A stretch of DNA of 64,000 bases from Ixodes scapularis (Eukaryota > Arthropoda > Arachnida > Ixodida > Ixodidae), in contig NW_024609881.1 of NCBI RefSeq assembly GCF_016920785.2, positions 45,912,710-45,976,709 on the forward strand, written 5' to 3'. The position numbers and the translations under genes were made by a program. Below are positions 1-11,300 of this stretch, one piece after another (positions within the stretch are counted from its first letter, which is position 1; the number at the start of each line of letters is the position of its first letter). The notes under the pieces were generated by a model. That model worked only from the letters and a program-made list of their open reading frames with translations. It had not been told where the DNA came from and did not search any database.

Positions 1-2400
1 CAAGAACAATCGCACGGTGCTTAATCGTTTGGCCATGGCTGTTGGGTCTGACACTAAACTCTTACTCGCTTCGTAAATGACAGAACCCGAAACGTCCTCT
101 AGAACACCTATTTGAGAGGTTCTGAATTCCTTTCTCCCGGCTCCGAATTTCCGATCAGAGCTCCGAAAGAATATGTCTTCATAGTTATCAACTTCTGTTT
201 TCATTTGTAGGTATAATCGGTGCGTCGCGCACGGTTAAGCTTGTATTGTTTGTTTGTAGTTCCACTTATTGAGCACCAAAAACGCCGAGTCTCCTTTAAG
301 CATAGCGATAGTCAGCCGTCTTTTGTTTTGAATCACCCTGCGAAAGTTTCCTTTATTGTAATGTACTTGGCGTTTTCGGTGTTGGAGTGTAGGTTGTGTG
401 TGTGTGCGTGTTGGGGAAGGGGGTTACGGCAGTAAAATAGGAGAGGGGGAATTAGGGGTCATATCTCGGTCGGTTCACATAGCGTAGTGAAACTCATCTG
501 TTTAGGTCCTTGGGAGTGGTGCCCGCTCCCATTCCTGTCCTTAACCTTGGAGGGATTTTGTTGGTCTGACCAGGTTCGGTCAAGTCTTTACGGTTGCATG
601 TCGTTCTCTTCCTCTTTTCTTTCCGTGTGGACATGCACTTATTGTCGTCCTTCTTGTGAATAAGTTCAGCTGCGTTTGCGACTTCGTTTCGCACTGTGCG
701 TTATTTTTGTTTTTTCTTGTCTCAGGGCTTAGATTGGATGATTTCGTAACCAACTGACATGCATAGTTTCCTTTCTTACTACTAATCTCGCTTATTTTCT
801 CGTAACTGGCTCTTCTCGTATTTAGCTTTGAGTTTCAGGGTAATGTGACGTGCTTACGATTCGTAACTCCGCCAGCAGTGACGTTCGCAGACGTTTCTTG
901 TTCGTGATTAAGGGGTGAGAAAAAAGAAGGAAGTGGAGGGGGGTGGGGGGAGGGGTATGGTCACAGAACGATAAAGCAATGCTCAAAGCTTTTGATATAT
1001 CGACAACCAATCTTAACACTTTTTCAAAAATCAGCCGCATTTCTACCTTAAAACAATTGGAGACAATTAAGGGAAGGGTGGGTATATTACTTTATCGTAA
1101 AGATAATTTAAAGATGCGCATTTCGATATGTCTTGTGTAGTATTATAAAAGATAGTTTTTTGCAATAAATTGTGAATATGTCTCTAAAACGGGTTCAGGA
1201 CATGTTTGATATTTTGTTTTGTCTCCATAGAAATATTTTCTTACCATTTTATATTTTATGTGTATGTGTCGTGAACCTTTTGTAAATTGTAATAAAAAGT
1301 TATGGTGACGTGAAAGCTTCGATGGGAAAATGCCGACTGTGCAAAGTATCATCATGAATTGTTCTCAATTTTCACGCCTCGAGCTTCACTATTTTATATA
1401 TCAGCGAAAAGATTGTTACGGCATTAATATATAGCTGAATGTTCCTCCCAAGAACATGGCTTTCATATACATTTTTAACAAAAATATCAAAATTATGACC
1501 CGAACCATCATTCTATAACTAACGTGGAATCATCCTCAGACAGTTTTCTTCTCAACTACGTATCGTCTGCAATGTTTCAAAACGGCTTTTCTGGACGTGC
1601 CCATTACTCGCAGCCAATCGTAAGTTACTGCGTGAAACTGCCACTAAACCCACCATGTCCACATACTGTACCAAAGATATTCTGTTTCTTACGGAATCAC
1701 GTGTAGCGAGAGTGGTTGTCCCATCACATTCCTTCATTTTTCTGTTGCCAGCTACAGCCAAACCCCGAGGCTCTCCTTTGTGTTTGCAACATTCCAGCGT
1801 TCCTCCTCTTTTGATTAATGGACGCAGTCCCACCGAATCCTCCGACCGTACAGAATTCACACCAAACACGCAAAACTTTCACCAAAAAGCTGTAATGGGA
1901 ACGAGATACGCCTTACGCACCACTTTCAAACCCCGACGGGAACCGAGATCCACCAATCAGAGAAGAATTGCACGAGAAAACGGCACGCGTCCCGGGCAAA
2001 TATCGCGGCGGGTCGGGCACCATTAAAAAGCAGAGGAATGTCATCGCACAAAATCGTTTAGCATTAGCGCGGGAAGACCAAGCTCCAATCTTCTCCTGCC
2101 ATCGGCGATCTCCGAAAGGGTCCCGGTGCCAAGCGTCGCCCCTGGCAGTAGGCGTCCGAGAGAGAAGCCGATCACGTTCACGCACCCACCCGCTGACCCG
2201 AAACCCTTCGGCCGCTCTGTCTGCAGGACGGCTCGCGCATTCTGCGTGAGTGGACGACTTCGACGCCTCCTTTTGTTTATCAGCTGTCCTGGTCTTCTCT
2301 GGCGGAAGAACACACCAAGGTGCCGGAGGGGGTCAAACGATATATGTTGTTTGTTTTTCCGCAAATGCGGAAAGAAGATCACACGCCCTTTTATCGTACT
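1..2400. other. 5' intergenic stretch, no gene seen
   Basis: No reading frame here has recognisable protein motifs or coding-like composition. The stretch holds a short G-rich run near 936-956 and AT-rich patches around 1140-1500. The last few hundred bases, from about 1940, are more GC-rich and lead into the promoter of the first cuticle-type gene, so they probably include its upstream control region. Confidence 0.6.
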
Positions 2401-2401
2401 G

Positions 2402-2408
2402 TATAAAA
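2402..2408 (+). promoter_or_regulatory. TATA box of cuticle-type gene 1
   Basis: TATAAAA followed by GGG. A CCGCAGTCAGT initiator-like stretch lies 33-37 bases downstream (A at 2435 or 2439), which fits an arthropod core promoter. The start codon of the short first coding exon follows at 2483. The same TATAAAAG plus GCAG arrangement occurs before the two other + strand genes in the window. Confidence 0.8.
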
Positions 2409-2482
2409 GGGAGACCGAGAGGGAGAACTCCCGCAGTCAGTGTCTTCTAGCTTCGCAGGTGGTTACAGAGTAGAACTCAGCC

Positions 2483-4142
2483 ATGCAGGGCTTGGTGAGC
2501 AAGTACTTTTTGTCCCGTGAACCTGCAGTATTCGGCTTTTTGCCGTGAACGTGGCGCAGTGTTGAGAGTCCAGCCTGAAGAAGAATTTTAATGAACGCGT
2601 GGATAAATCTCTGGACGAAGCATTAAGATAGATTAATTGTGATAACGGGACTCTGAAGCTCGGGATTTGTGCGAGATGTAGGGTGTGAGAGATGTACGCG
2701 TGGCATATAAAATACGTTTTAATGGGCCAATAGCTTAGAGATAATACAAATGTTGCGCTGTTACAACAGTTCACAGGAAGGGATTGCTCTCGGACTATCA
2801 ATGAACGCGACGCAATTGGATAGTTTGCACTTCTACTGATCATATTTCGTTCAGCCTCTAGATGCTCTTTTGCTCGTAAGGGGAGGAAACCCGCTCGCAG
2901 AAAGCAAATGTGGGTAAAGAAACAAAGATGGAAATATCAGATTGTACTTAGAAGCCTACTATCGACGAACCATAGTGGCTAAAAGAACCAGCGCCGTCTC
3001 CGCCAAAGTTAATGGAGAATATTAGAGTACCGAGATGGGGGGGAACTAACATGTTAGAAAACCAGATTTTATTTGTATCGTTACGCTATACAGTGTTTTT
3101 CGTAACGGGGGGAATGCAGAAATAACGTAGAAACTAGCCGCTTCTTGTAATTCGTTGAGATTTGATACGGCCCAAGCACTATAAGTTGGTGCTAAGACGA
3201 AAATCATAAAAAAAAAACATTTGTGGCAGGTTAGCTCACAAACATTGTCCCCTTTTCTTTCACCGGCAGAACTTCGCCATTTTCCTCGGCCTCGTAGCCG
3301 GTTCCCTAGCGGGCAACCTCGGCTATGGCGGTCTAGCCGTCGGCCACGGAGTGGCTGTAGGCCATGGACTCGGCTACGGAGGACTGGGATACGGTGGACT
3401 TGGATACAGTGGACTCGGCTACGGTGGACTCGGCTATGGCGGTGGAGTAGGCTACGGCGTTGGGCTCGGCTACGGAGGTGGACTGGGCTACGGAGGCGGA
3501 CTCGGCTTTGGAGGCGGGCTCGGCTACGGAGGTGGGCTCGGTTACGGCCTGGGCGGAGTCGGCTTCGCGGCTGCTCCCGTGGCTGTGGCTGCCCCAGTTG
3601 CAGTAGCTCGTCCAGTTGCGGTGGCCCACCAGGTCGTCCATGTGGCACGTCCGGTCGTCCACGTGGCACGCCCTGTCGTCCACGTCGCTCGCCCAGTGGC
3701 GGTGGCCCAACCGGTGGTCCATGTGGCCCGTCCAGTCGTTCACGTAGCACCACGCCCAGTTGTTCACTACGCACGTCCTGTCGCGGTGGCCCAGAGGTTC
3801 GTCACGGTGGCCCAGCCGGTCGCAGTGGCCCAGCCGGTCGCAGTAGCCCAGCCCGTGGTCGCCGTTGCTCGTCCTGCCGTGGCCGTTGCTAGGACTGTGA
3901 CTGTGGCGCAGCCGGCCGTCGCTGCTGTGGGAGTGGGCCTCGGCGGATTCGGCGGATACGGCGGCGGATTCGGCGGCGGATTCGGCGGCGGACTTGGTGG
4001 CTACGGCGGCCTTGGCTACGGTGACGGACTCAGCTACGGACTCGGATACGGCGGTGTTGGATACGGACTTGGAGGCGGATACGCCCTCGGAGGACTCAAC
4101 TATGGAGTGGGGGGTTACAAGTATGCGCTTAGGAAGAAATGA
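2483..4142 (+). CDS. Glycine-rich and AVP-rich secreted cuticle-type protein (gene 1, two coding exons)
   Basis: Coding exons are 2483-2494 and 3270-4142, with a 775-base phase-0 intron (donor TTG|GTGAGC, acceptor CCGGCAG|AAC). The joined product has 294 residues. It begins MQGL from exon 1 and continues NFAIFLGLVAGSLAG from exon 2, which together form a clear signal peptide. Mature protein: GLGYGG-type repeats at about residues 36-103; an Ala/Val/Pro-rich middle at about 104-225 with repeated VVHVARPV and PVAVAQPV; a second Gly-rich block with GGFGG/GGYGG; and a basic KYALRKK tail. It has no cysteine-rich or Rebers-Riddiford chitin-binding domain, so it is a low-complexity structural protein of cuticle or another extracellular material. 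I infer the role from composition and secretion only. The start is fixed by the TATA box and splice sites, because the large exon alone lacks an initiator before the signal core. A glycine-rich cement or silk-like protein is the main alternative. Confidence 0.85.
2495..3269 (+). other. Intron 1 of cuticle-type gene 1
   Basis: GTGAGC at the 5' end and a pyrimidine-rich tract ending in CACCGGCAG at the 3' end. It interrupts the signal-peptide coding sequence between codons 4 and 5. I see no other gene inside it. Confidence 0.8.
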
Positions 4143-4263
4143 GTATTGCGGACTTTAGTGCCATAACCGAGGAGTAATGACGTTCACTTCCTCCAGTGTA
4201 CAGCGAAGATACAATTCCAACGGCGTTGTCTTGAAGAACCGGACTGCCTTCCTTTTTGTCAGA

Positions 4264-4269
4264 AATAAA
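4264..4269 (+). terminator. Poly(A) signal of cuticle-type gene 1
   Basis: AATAAA lies 122 bases after the TGA stop, the first such hexamer downstream and at a normal spacing for a 3' UTR. Confidence 0.7.
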
Positions 4270-4424
4270 GAGGAATACGTTGTTTCTCACGTGTTTATAT
4301 TCAATGCATCTGGTCAATATGAAGACCAGAGATAGCAGTGCTCCAGATGGGTGCTGCAAAAGAAGCCACAGATGCAGAACAGATTCGTCGTCCCTTCGTA
4401 TGCACCTTTACACCGCTTGTCATC

Positions 4425-4570
4425 AAGAGAATAAATGATGGGTCACTGGGCTGCGGACGCGTGCGCGGTCTGCTTTTCCGCATAAGAGCTCTTCTGGGCA
4501 TGCCCAGAACGTGTTCAACAGCCCACTAAACGAAGATGGCAGCGCACTGAAGGTGATTACTGGAATGGTC
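4425..4570. repeat. Short foldback repeat, copy of the CACTGGGCTG family
   Basis: The stretch with GTCACTGGGCTG, GCATGCCC and ACAGCCCACT matches 29215-29370 in order and spacing (CACTGGGCTG, AGCCCAGT, GATGGCGATTACT, GGTCTATA). The ends are partly self-complementary, so it is a small foldback or MITE. Confidence 0.55.
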
Positions 4571-5160
4571 TATAAACTTTAGGTCTTATGTACCAAAAGT
4601 TTCAGTATATGGGTCGCGCATTGCTGCGACATTTTGGCCCATACTTCAAGTTAATCTGTAAAGGAAAGCCAGAGATGACTCTGCTAGCGAACAACGGCGC
4701 GGCCCCCTGCAGAAGTAAATCATAGTCACAGTGGTGGCGCCACGAAGCGGCAACGTCGTTACCACCTCAAAGAGTACAAAAGTTGACGGGACAAGGTGCT
4801 GGCACGTAAAGAACGGGAAAGTGCGTTGTTATCGAAGGCAAGAAAGGGGCTTTGAGAACTGAGACATGCAGGGTCAAATACCTGACGATGGACGCAACGT
4901 GAATTATGTGTGGGAAGGTTATTGAATCGCCAGTACACGTCAATAATATAATGTAAGGCGCTGGGCAATCCAGGGAGATCACGTGAAGAGGCTGGCTTTA
5001 TCAGGTCCTAGGGATTCAGTAGGGAAAGTAACACAAAAGCTTTTTAACAAGGAGAGAAATTTAAAATACTCAAGGAATGGTTTTTAAAATCAAAGAAGTA
5101 ATAGGTTGTAACAGTGATGAAACTGCATTAAGCCACATTTAATGCAGCGCTAAGGATACT
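4571..5160. other. Intergenic, nothing recognised
   Basis: No coding-like frame, repeat or RNA gene could be supported here. Confidence 0.5.
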
Positions 5161-5163
5161 ATT

Positions 5164-5235
5164 CGGCTAGGTGGCGCAAGCTGCCACCTGACCCGAAGAG
5201 AATAGCACTCATGCATTCATCCATCTACCCATGGA
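5164..5235 (+). repeat. Short interspersed repeat with GCTAGGTGGCGCAAG
   Basis: Pattern: GCTAGGTGGCGCAAGC, then CCACCTGACCCGA, then CATTCATCCATCTACCCATGG. Diverged relatives occur at 38558-38625 (+), 39690-39755 (reverse) and 47480-47555. I recognise this motif as recurrent in tick genomic DNA. It may be the end of a larger retroelement. Confidence 0.5.
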
Positions 5236-5556
5236 CAAGCCGTCTGGTTAATGCCGGATGCCGATTCGATCGGTGCAATGATTTGTCCTGAAAATAAGAC
5301 AATAGGTACGATCATTCACATATGCAGCAATGGCTAGAAAAATATATTCAGGCTTTGCGAGCAGTATATATATAAATAAAATATCCGGGTCAAAGAGCTG
5401 CAATTTTCGGCATATGAGCCAGATGTGTGCACCGCGCATTCAGAAACACGTTTCTACTAGAAGAGTGAAGGTTGTGCGCATGCCCCTATTGGAGTCAGCG
5501 CCACGGCCATCACGTGACAAAAAAGAAAGGAAGAAAAAGGTGGTATGTATATATGT

Positions 5557-6809
5557 ACGTGGGTGGTTTCATTTGAAATCGAGCACGCTTGTCAGGGTGG
5601 GTCTTTTATTGATTTTTTTTTTAAATATATGTAATTGCCCCATTTCTGGAAAGAACAAAACTGCTTTCCAAAATTTTTTAAAAAAATATTTCGCTTTTCA
5701 AAAAGTTATTGAGTGGAGCAGGGTGAAAATCTGTTTTTTACTCCGTGATTTTTCTACCCACTTCTGTACGCTGGTATGAATACGGGAAGCATACAAAACT
5801 CAAAGTAATTTTTTGTGTTCTTGTATGTTATTTGGACTATTTTTTAGTTTAAAGGAAAATACTTGTGTAGTTTTGTTTATTGAGGTAAAAAATGCCAAAC
5901 ATCGTCTCTTTGACGATCCGGTGACATCTTCAGAGCCTTGTACCTCAGAGTTATTATATTTGTCACTTACTAAGTACTATGCGGGTGTAGCCCTGTAGAT
6001 GGGCTATCGACGGGCATAAGTGTTGTTTATTTTATTTTCACAGAATTTTTTATATAAAATTTGAAATATCGTCGAAAATGAAATTAACCGATATATTGAA
6101 CTCACTTTATCAAAAAGGGCCCTTTTTTATTTCGTTCAAATTTTTTATTATTGCTGACGATCATATGAACTTTCAATTGGCTTGATGCTATTTCCCCCTT
6201 TTTTTGTTGTATCTTCTCTAGAAGTGATCGAAATGCTCCCACGAGACAATGCGGTGACAACTTCAGAGCCTTGTAACTCATGAGTTATTATATTTGTAGC
6301 TTACCAAATACCATGGGGGTGTAGCCCTACACATGGAATATCGACGGGGATGAGTTTATTTTATTTTATTTATTTTACACCCGCATAGTATTTAATAAGT
6401 GACAAATATAATAACTCATGAGTTACAAAGCTCCGAAGATGTCACCGGATTGTCAAAGAGACGATGTTTGGCATTTTTTACCTCAATGAACAAAACTACA
6501 AAAGTATTTTCCTTTGAACTAAAAATAGTCCAAATAACATACAAGAGCACAAAAAATTACTGTGAGTTTTGTGTGCTTCCCGTATTCATACCAGCGTACA
6601 GAACTGGGTAGAAAAATCACGGAGTGAAAAACAGATTTTCACCCTGCTCCACTCAATAATTTTTTGTGAAGCGAAATATTTTTTTCTAAAAATTTTCGAA
6701 AGCGGTTTTGTTCTTTCCAGAAATGTGGCAATTACATATCTTTTTTTTTTTAAAAATGGAAGGACCCACCCCGACAAGCGTGTTTGATTTCAAATGAAAC
6801 CACCCACGT
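5557..6809. mobile_element. Foldback element with about 430-base inverted arms
   Basis: Bases 5557-5988 and 6377-6809 are reverse complements over their whole length with modest divergence. The ends are ACGTGGGTGG and CCACCCACGT. The central loop (5989-6376) carries a second, direct-orientation copy of the arm-proximal segment: GGTGACA...TTCAGAGCCTTGTA occurs near 5921 and again near 6250. No transposase is present, so it is non-autonomous. A target duplication could not be fixed. Its right end abuts another foldback at 6811. Confidence 0.8.
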
Positions 6810-6810
6810 G

Positions 6811-7037
6811 GAGCGTAAGTTCGTCTGTTTCTTGCACATTTGTTGAGGTGATGTGTGAACGCCAAACTGTTATTGGCCGATTGAAAAACAAAAGTGTAGA
6901 CCTCAATGCATCTAGCATTGAGGACTACCCAGCGTCCTTCCAATCAAAGCCACTCAAAGCTCGGCGTCGTTCTTACGTCACTGCAACTCCTGCGCAGGAA
7001 GCACTCCTGCGCAGACGACTTGCGTTCCGCGTAGACT
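6811..7037. mobile_element. Foldback MITE, GCAGACGA family, copy 1
   Basis: The left arm begins GGAGCGTAAGTTCGTCTG and the right arm ends GCAGACGACTTGCGTTCC. An inner palindrome, AGACCTCAATGCATCTAGCATTGAGG, marks the axis. It is the same family as 7830-8060 and 30763-30993, with arm sequence TATGCGGAGCGCAAGTTCGT and an internal GGTGACGTCAGAACGCCGAG. Confidence 0.65.
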
Positions 7038-7040
7038 CTT

Positions 7041-7829
7041 GAACAAACTAAACTGCCCAAAAATAGAAACACACCGTTGAATTTTCGATAGTGCCACGTT
7101 GCATTGGGCACCTGGCGGAAATTCGTCCTTGTAAACACAAATCTCGAAAAAAAAAAATAATAGGGCTAATGAATGCTTTTTTTTTCCTCAACATCCGAAA
7201 AAACGGTGTGTTTGTACCAACGTTACTAAAACACTCAGTTGGGAAACTCGCCGTCGAAAGGCTGGGTCGCTGGCGTCCACCGAGACCGAGCTAAATACGA
7301 CAACAGTACCACTCTTTATCATTTGTCTGTACTGTGGTCACCTTGAGCTTTTAAAAAGCCTGTTTTTGCGTAAAAACAAGCGGAAAAGACTCCTTTTGTA
7401 TGGAATTTATTGGAGTTTAGTACAAAGTGAAGGGCGCGTGATGTTTTTAAAATTTTTAGTTTGCAAGGTTTTTCGGCACAATTAATATTGTTTTTATACA
7501 ACCATGCCTCAGCGGTGCTTTCAGGTAGCGCGTCCCGACCTAGGTGCATTTTTGCTTCGGTAGTAACACGCGGCGCGTCCGCTGTGGAGAAGGGGGTGAC
7601 ACCCTTGTGACTTCTTCCACTGTATCCGTGTCGGCGCGAAAATTGCCGCTTAAAGCCAAAGTAGGAGTAACGTGCGGTTCCACGAATGGCCGCTGCGGGA
7701 GAAATGGTGGCGTTGTGTTCCTCATTAGCTCGGTGCTGGAGGACAAATCGGGGCCACTTTTTCAAAGCAGTCTCTATGGTAGTTTCCCGACTGAGTGGTT
7801 TAATAACGTTGGTTTGTACCGAGTGATGC
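7041..7829. other. Intergenic, nothing recognised
   Basis: Long open frames cross this stretch on the minus strand, but they run into the MITEs to the right and show no protein motif. Nothing can be assigned. Confidence 0.5.
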
Positions 7830-8060
7830 ATGCTACGCGGAGACCAAGTTGTCTGCTTCTTGCACAGGGTTTCCGGTGACGTCAGAACGAAACCGAGCTC
7901 TGATTTGATTTGATTGAAAGGGCGGTGGGTAGACCTCAATGTAAAGGCCTTGAGGTCTACCCAATATTTTGTTTCAATAAGCCAATAAGAGCTCGGCGTT
8001 CCGCCATCACCGCAACCGCTGTGCGGGAAGCAGACGAAGTTGCGTTCCGCATATTCCGTC
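7830..8060. mobile_element. Foldback MITE, GCAGACGA family, copy 2
   Basis: The left arm GTCTGCTTCTTGCACAGGG...GGTGACGTCAGAACG pairs with the right arm GAGCTCGGCGTTCCGCCATC...GGGAAGCAGACGAAGTTGCG. An inner palindrome (GTAGACCTCAATG / CCTTGAGGTCTAC) sits at the axis. Confidence 0.7.
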
Positions 8061-8077
8061 GCGCGGTGAGTCCGACC

Positions 8078-8249
8078 CAGGGGCGGATTTAGCGGAGGGG
8101 GGGTGGGGGTCTGGATGTCCTGACCCCCATCTTGATTTCTGCATGTGTAAAAATTAGGGCATGAAACGAGGGAGAGGGGGTTACTAAACATATGGTAGGC
8201 TGACCAACACCTGACCCCCCCCCTCAGAAAATTCCTGCATCCGCCCCTA
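8078..8249. mobile_element. hAT-like MITE with 8-base target duplication
   Basis: The termini CAGGGGCGGATTTAG and CTGCATCCGCCCCTA are inverted repeats. The flanks GTCCGACC (8070-8077) and GTTCGACC (8250-8257) form an 8-base duplication with one mismatch, which is the hAT hallmark. At 172 bases it has no coding capacity. It interrupts the foldback copy that continues on the right: bases on both sides match the opposite arm around 8500-8560 when read through the insertion. Confidence 0.8.
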
Positions 8250-8257
8250 GTTCGACC

Positions 8258-8524
8258 GCAGGCCATGCTACGATTCGACGAAGCCAATCAAGCACCGCGT
8301 CAGAAGTGCAACGTCACGGAGCTTGTTGTTTCCGTGCGGTTCACTATCAGCGGCTATAGACCAATCAGGCACACGAAAGGTGCTGAATCGCGGCGAATTA
8401 CCTCTGCGTGGTTGGTCTAGCCGGTGATAGTGAACCCCACGGAGACAACGAGCGTCGTGACGTTGCACTTTTGACGCTGCGCGTGAATAGTTTCATGGGA
8501 TCTTAGCTTCGGCTGCGGTAGTCG
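8258..8524. mobile_element. Foldback MITE, AGTGCAACGTCAC family, copy 1
   Basis: A strong inverted repeat of about 65 bases: GCGTCAGAAGTGCAACGTCA near 8298 pairs with TGACGTTGCACTTTTGACGC near 8458. The centre contains CTATAGACCAATC / GGTTGGTCTAG. The outer ends carry the AGCTTCGGCTGCGG motif shared with other copies. Confidence 0.75.
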
Positions 8525-9627
8525 AACTTGGAGTGAAACGGAGTATGAGTCGTTCACTTTGTTTCATCTTAAAGAGACTCTACAATTAAACTTTTTTTCC
8601 CTTCTAAAAAAAGCAGGTATGAAAAAAAAAAGATACATTTTACGAGATTTGATTTTTTCTTTTTCTTCCGAGCAATATTTACGCCGCAAGACGCAACTTA
8701 GGTGCAGACCGTTGAGGTCGCAGCCTGCTAAGCCCCGCCCTGTGCTTACGAGGTGCTTACACCTCTCATTGGCTCGAGAGACGTTTGACGTGCGAAAGGG
8801 TGGTGGTAAAGTTGTACCTCCATGCCGTACACACTAAAAAAAGAATACATATATTTTTACGCTTTCGCGTCACGTATAATATACCCCAAAACTTCGCATG
8901 GGCGTCCAGCATAGTGACGTTAAACCGACGGCACCAACTTTCACGAGCGGCTTGATAGCCGAGTTGTACAACTTATTAAAATAGCTAATATAAGTGTGAC
9001 TGACAGAAAAGAAAAAGTAATCGGGGTTTTCTTGGCCCTACTGCAAAACTTTCGTGTTTTTTTTTTCTGCAGTTTTTGATGATACGTACTTGAGCTGTTT
9101 AATATATATTGTATCGCACCGTCATCAAGCCCCTCGTAAAAGTTGGGGCCGTCAATTCGTCGTCAGTGCGCTGTACGTCAAACTGAAGTTTCGGGATGTA
9201 TTATATGTGACAAGGCGTGTAATGGGTGCATCCCTCTTTAAAACGTGATACTATTTCAATCGACAATATTTTATGTTTGAGAAACAAAAAATCTAGACGG
9301 AGTCTTTATTGTTTTCAAAATATCTTGCGATTGCCTTTCCGCTTCGGTTTCAAACGGTAACAAACATGGCTGCCAGAGTGTGCGATGCGGAGTGCTGAAC
9401 GAGCCTAGCTCTTTGAGCTCATAACATTTTGTGAGTGCGGGTCGTTTTGAGTTCATACAGGTGTTTAGAGAAAGACCTCATCAACCGACATAGTTTGCGG
9501 CAAACAACTGTCGCAAGTGCGCGCCTCGGGGAAGCACTGTGCGGATGCTTTTTTTCGTAGCGGAACTGGCATATAAGCGTAGCGTCCCGCATTCACTATT
9601 TTGACCGACCTGGCTTGATTTTTTTCT
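8525..9627. other. Intergenic, nothing recognised
   Basis: Mixed AT-rich sequence. No gene, RNA or clear repeat could be supported. Confidence 0.5.
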
Positions 9628-9849
9628 TTGCGCTTGTTGATGTCGAATGAAGATCTTGGTCCACGTAAAAGCGGCCCCGCTGCTCCGTGGATTGAGCAAA
9701 CCGTCGTGATTGCGGCCATGGTTGCAATACCGAGAAGTACCTACACAGGGAAGAATTTGCGAGCCATTTGGCTGGGGGCAGTCGGGAGTTCCGCTCGTAT
9801 CAAGTTAGCCCAGGCATGTTCCCGTCATTTCGCTTCGAAAGGCAAGTAG
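9628..9849 (+). pseudogene. Possible THAP-domain relic
   Basis: One frame reads PRSTYTGKNLRAIWLGAVG then RIKLAQACSRHF. This resembles the second half of a THAP zinc finger: F/I-P, then W, then a final C-x3-H-F. The first CxxC pair that the family needs is absent (PAAPW stands where CAAPGC would be), and a stop follows soon after HF. If real, it would be a decayed piece of a THAP gene or P-element-like transposase. The match is short and may be chance. Confidence 0.25.
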
Positions 9850-10370
9850 CTCTCAAGTTTTGCAATGGAGCTGACATGCCAAAGCAAATAATCTTAGGTC
9901 ACGTTTTAATTGTGCCTCATGACGCTCTCTCACCTTGCTCCCGCATGCAATGCGAAACAAATAACAACACCATAAGACCTAAAATGAGTACAGATTTTTT
10001 TTGTTGCATTTTGTTAGTCCCCTCTCTCGGTTTTCTACCGCAGATCGACAGACGCTGACAGGCGCTTGTACTGGAATGTTGCTCGCGCGCGATAAAACGT
10101 TAGCACGCCGCTTTCATGGTAGAGCCTTCCGTCCGTTGTAAACGTTTTTAAGCGGGGGCAAAATAGAAGACGGACGAAGGCTTAAATGGGCACCGAAGGG
10201 CAGCGTTCATGTCCGCGCCCTTCAGGCTTGGAAGACGACGATAGACTGTAGTGAAATAACAGACGATGCCGGAGGCTGCCCCGGGTTTGCTTGCACAACA
10301 GCAGGCGTTGTAGACGCCAGATTACAGCGCGCCAGACTATAGGCGTGCCGGATGTCGGGAAAGTGAGACA
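9850..10370. other. Intergenic, nothing recognised
   Basis: No coding-like frame or repeat recognised. Confidence 0.45.
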
Positions 10371-10535
10371 CTAGGGACCCTAAACTCGTCAAACACAAAG
10401 TTGGAGCCGAAAGCTCGCGGACCGCACCGATTGGACGTCGGCGACAAAAACGCGAAGTCATCGCCGTGATTGTCCAATTTGTGCGCTCCGTCAACTTCGG
10501 CCTAAACTTTGTGTTTGACGAGTTTAAGGCTCCTG
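10371..10535. mobile_element. Palindromic MITE, AAACTCGTCAAACACAAAG family, copy 1
   Basis: TAAACTCGTCAAACACAAAG near 10381 is the reverse complement of CTTTGTGTTTGACGAGTTTA near 10507. The arms continue inward with GGAGCCGAAAGC / CTTCGGCC. A second copy lies at 27757-27922. Confidence 0.75.
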
Positions 10536-10780
10536 GCATGTTAGTGTGTTCGGCCAAGCGGCCAAGCTAATCCATTATTAATGGGTGGGGCAACTGAGTT
10601 TTGGGTGGTGCTTAGAGTGGGTTGACTTCCACCTAAATTGCATCTAACGGCGTAAATATTGAGCGAATATTTTTTTTCGTCTCGTGGGAAAATTATGAAA
10701 GAAATAGATGTTCAATTTATGCTCTTTAAACTAATATATATATATATATTTTAATTGCAGTGTCCCTTTAAGTTTAGGCG

Positions 10781-10950
10781 CAGTCGATGCTGGGAGCTAA
10801 TCAAAACGCGTCATAAGCGCAATTCACTGGAGCTTTTTTCTTTATGATTGGTTCGGCGATGATATAACACGTACAGAAAAAGGAGGAACACCATGATTGT
10901 GCCCTCTTTATGCTCTGCTATTGGTCCCACCGTAGTCTCGTAGCTTCGGC
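10781..10950. mobile_element. Foldback MITE, AGTGCAACGTCAC family, diverged copy 2
   Basis: GCGCAGTCGATGCTGGGAGC, then AACGCGTCATAAGCGCAATT on the left; TATTGGTCCCACCGTAGTCT then AGCTTCGGCTGC on the right. The order of CAATCA, GCGTCA-AAGCGCA and AGCTTCGGCTGC matches the other copies, but the arms are more decayed. Confidence 0.5.
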
Positions 10951-11221
10951 TGCATCGAACTATACCAATGACTACCTCGCATCTCTACGACTCCAAGAAA
11001 TCTATGGCTTGTTTAAGTAGGAGGATCCTGGGCTTTCTAGAAAGGGAGAGATAATAGCTCCAAGGGTGCGTGGCATTTTGTCAATAACGAACCACCGGGC
11101 GCGCTATCACGACCCAAGAACTCACGGCCGACGTGTCGTCTGCTATAGACCAACACGCCGCTTACAAACAATTCCGGCGTTTGCCCGCACAGGGTGCGGA
11201 CACTGCGCGCGCGCAGAAAAC

Positions 11222-11300
11222 AGATTCTCTTGAGGCGAAGCATCTGCGCATGCGCTGTACCAACAGTAGCGCCGCCGCAGATGCGTGATGTCAGAGAATC
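11222..11300. repeat. Short inverted repeat
   Basis: GATTCTCTTGAGGCGAAGCA pairs with the stretch ending TGATGTCAGAGAATC, with CATCTGCG / CGCAGATG inside. It is a small hairpin of the same general kind as the neighbouring MITEs. Confidence 0.5.

Noticed and set aside
3046..3774. Minus-strand frames opposite gene 1
   Set aside because: Arg/His-rich products are the complement of the Gly/Val repeats and have no supporting signals.
7319..8287. Minus-strand open frame of 322 codons
   Set aside because: It runs through a foldback copy and the hAT-like MITE at 8078, with no recognisable domain. Open by chance.
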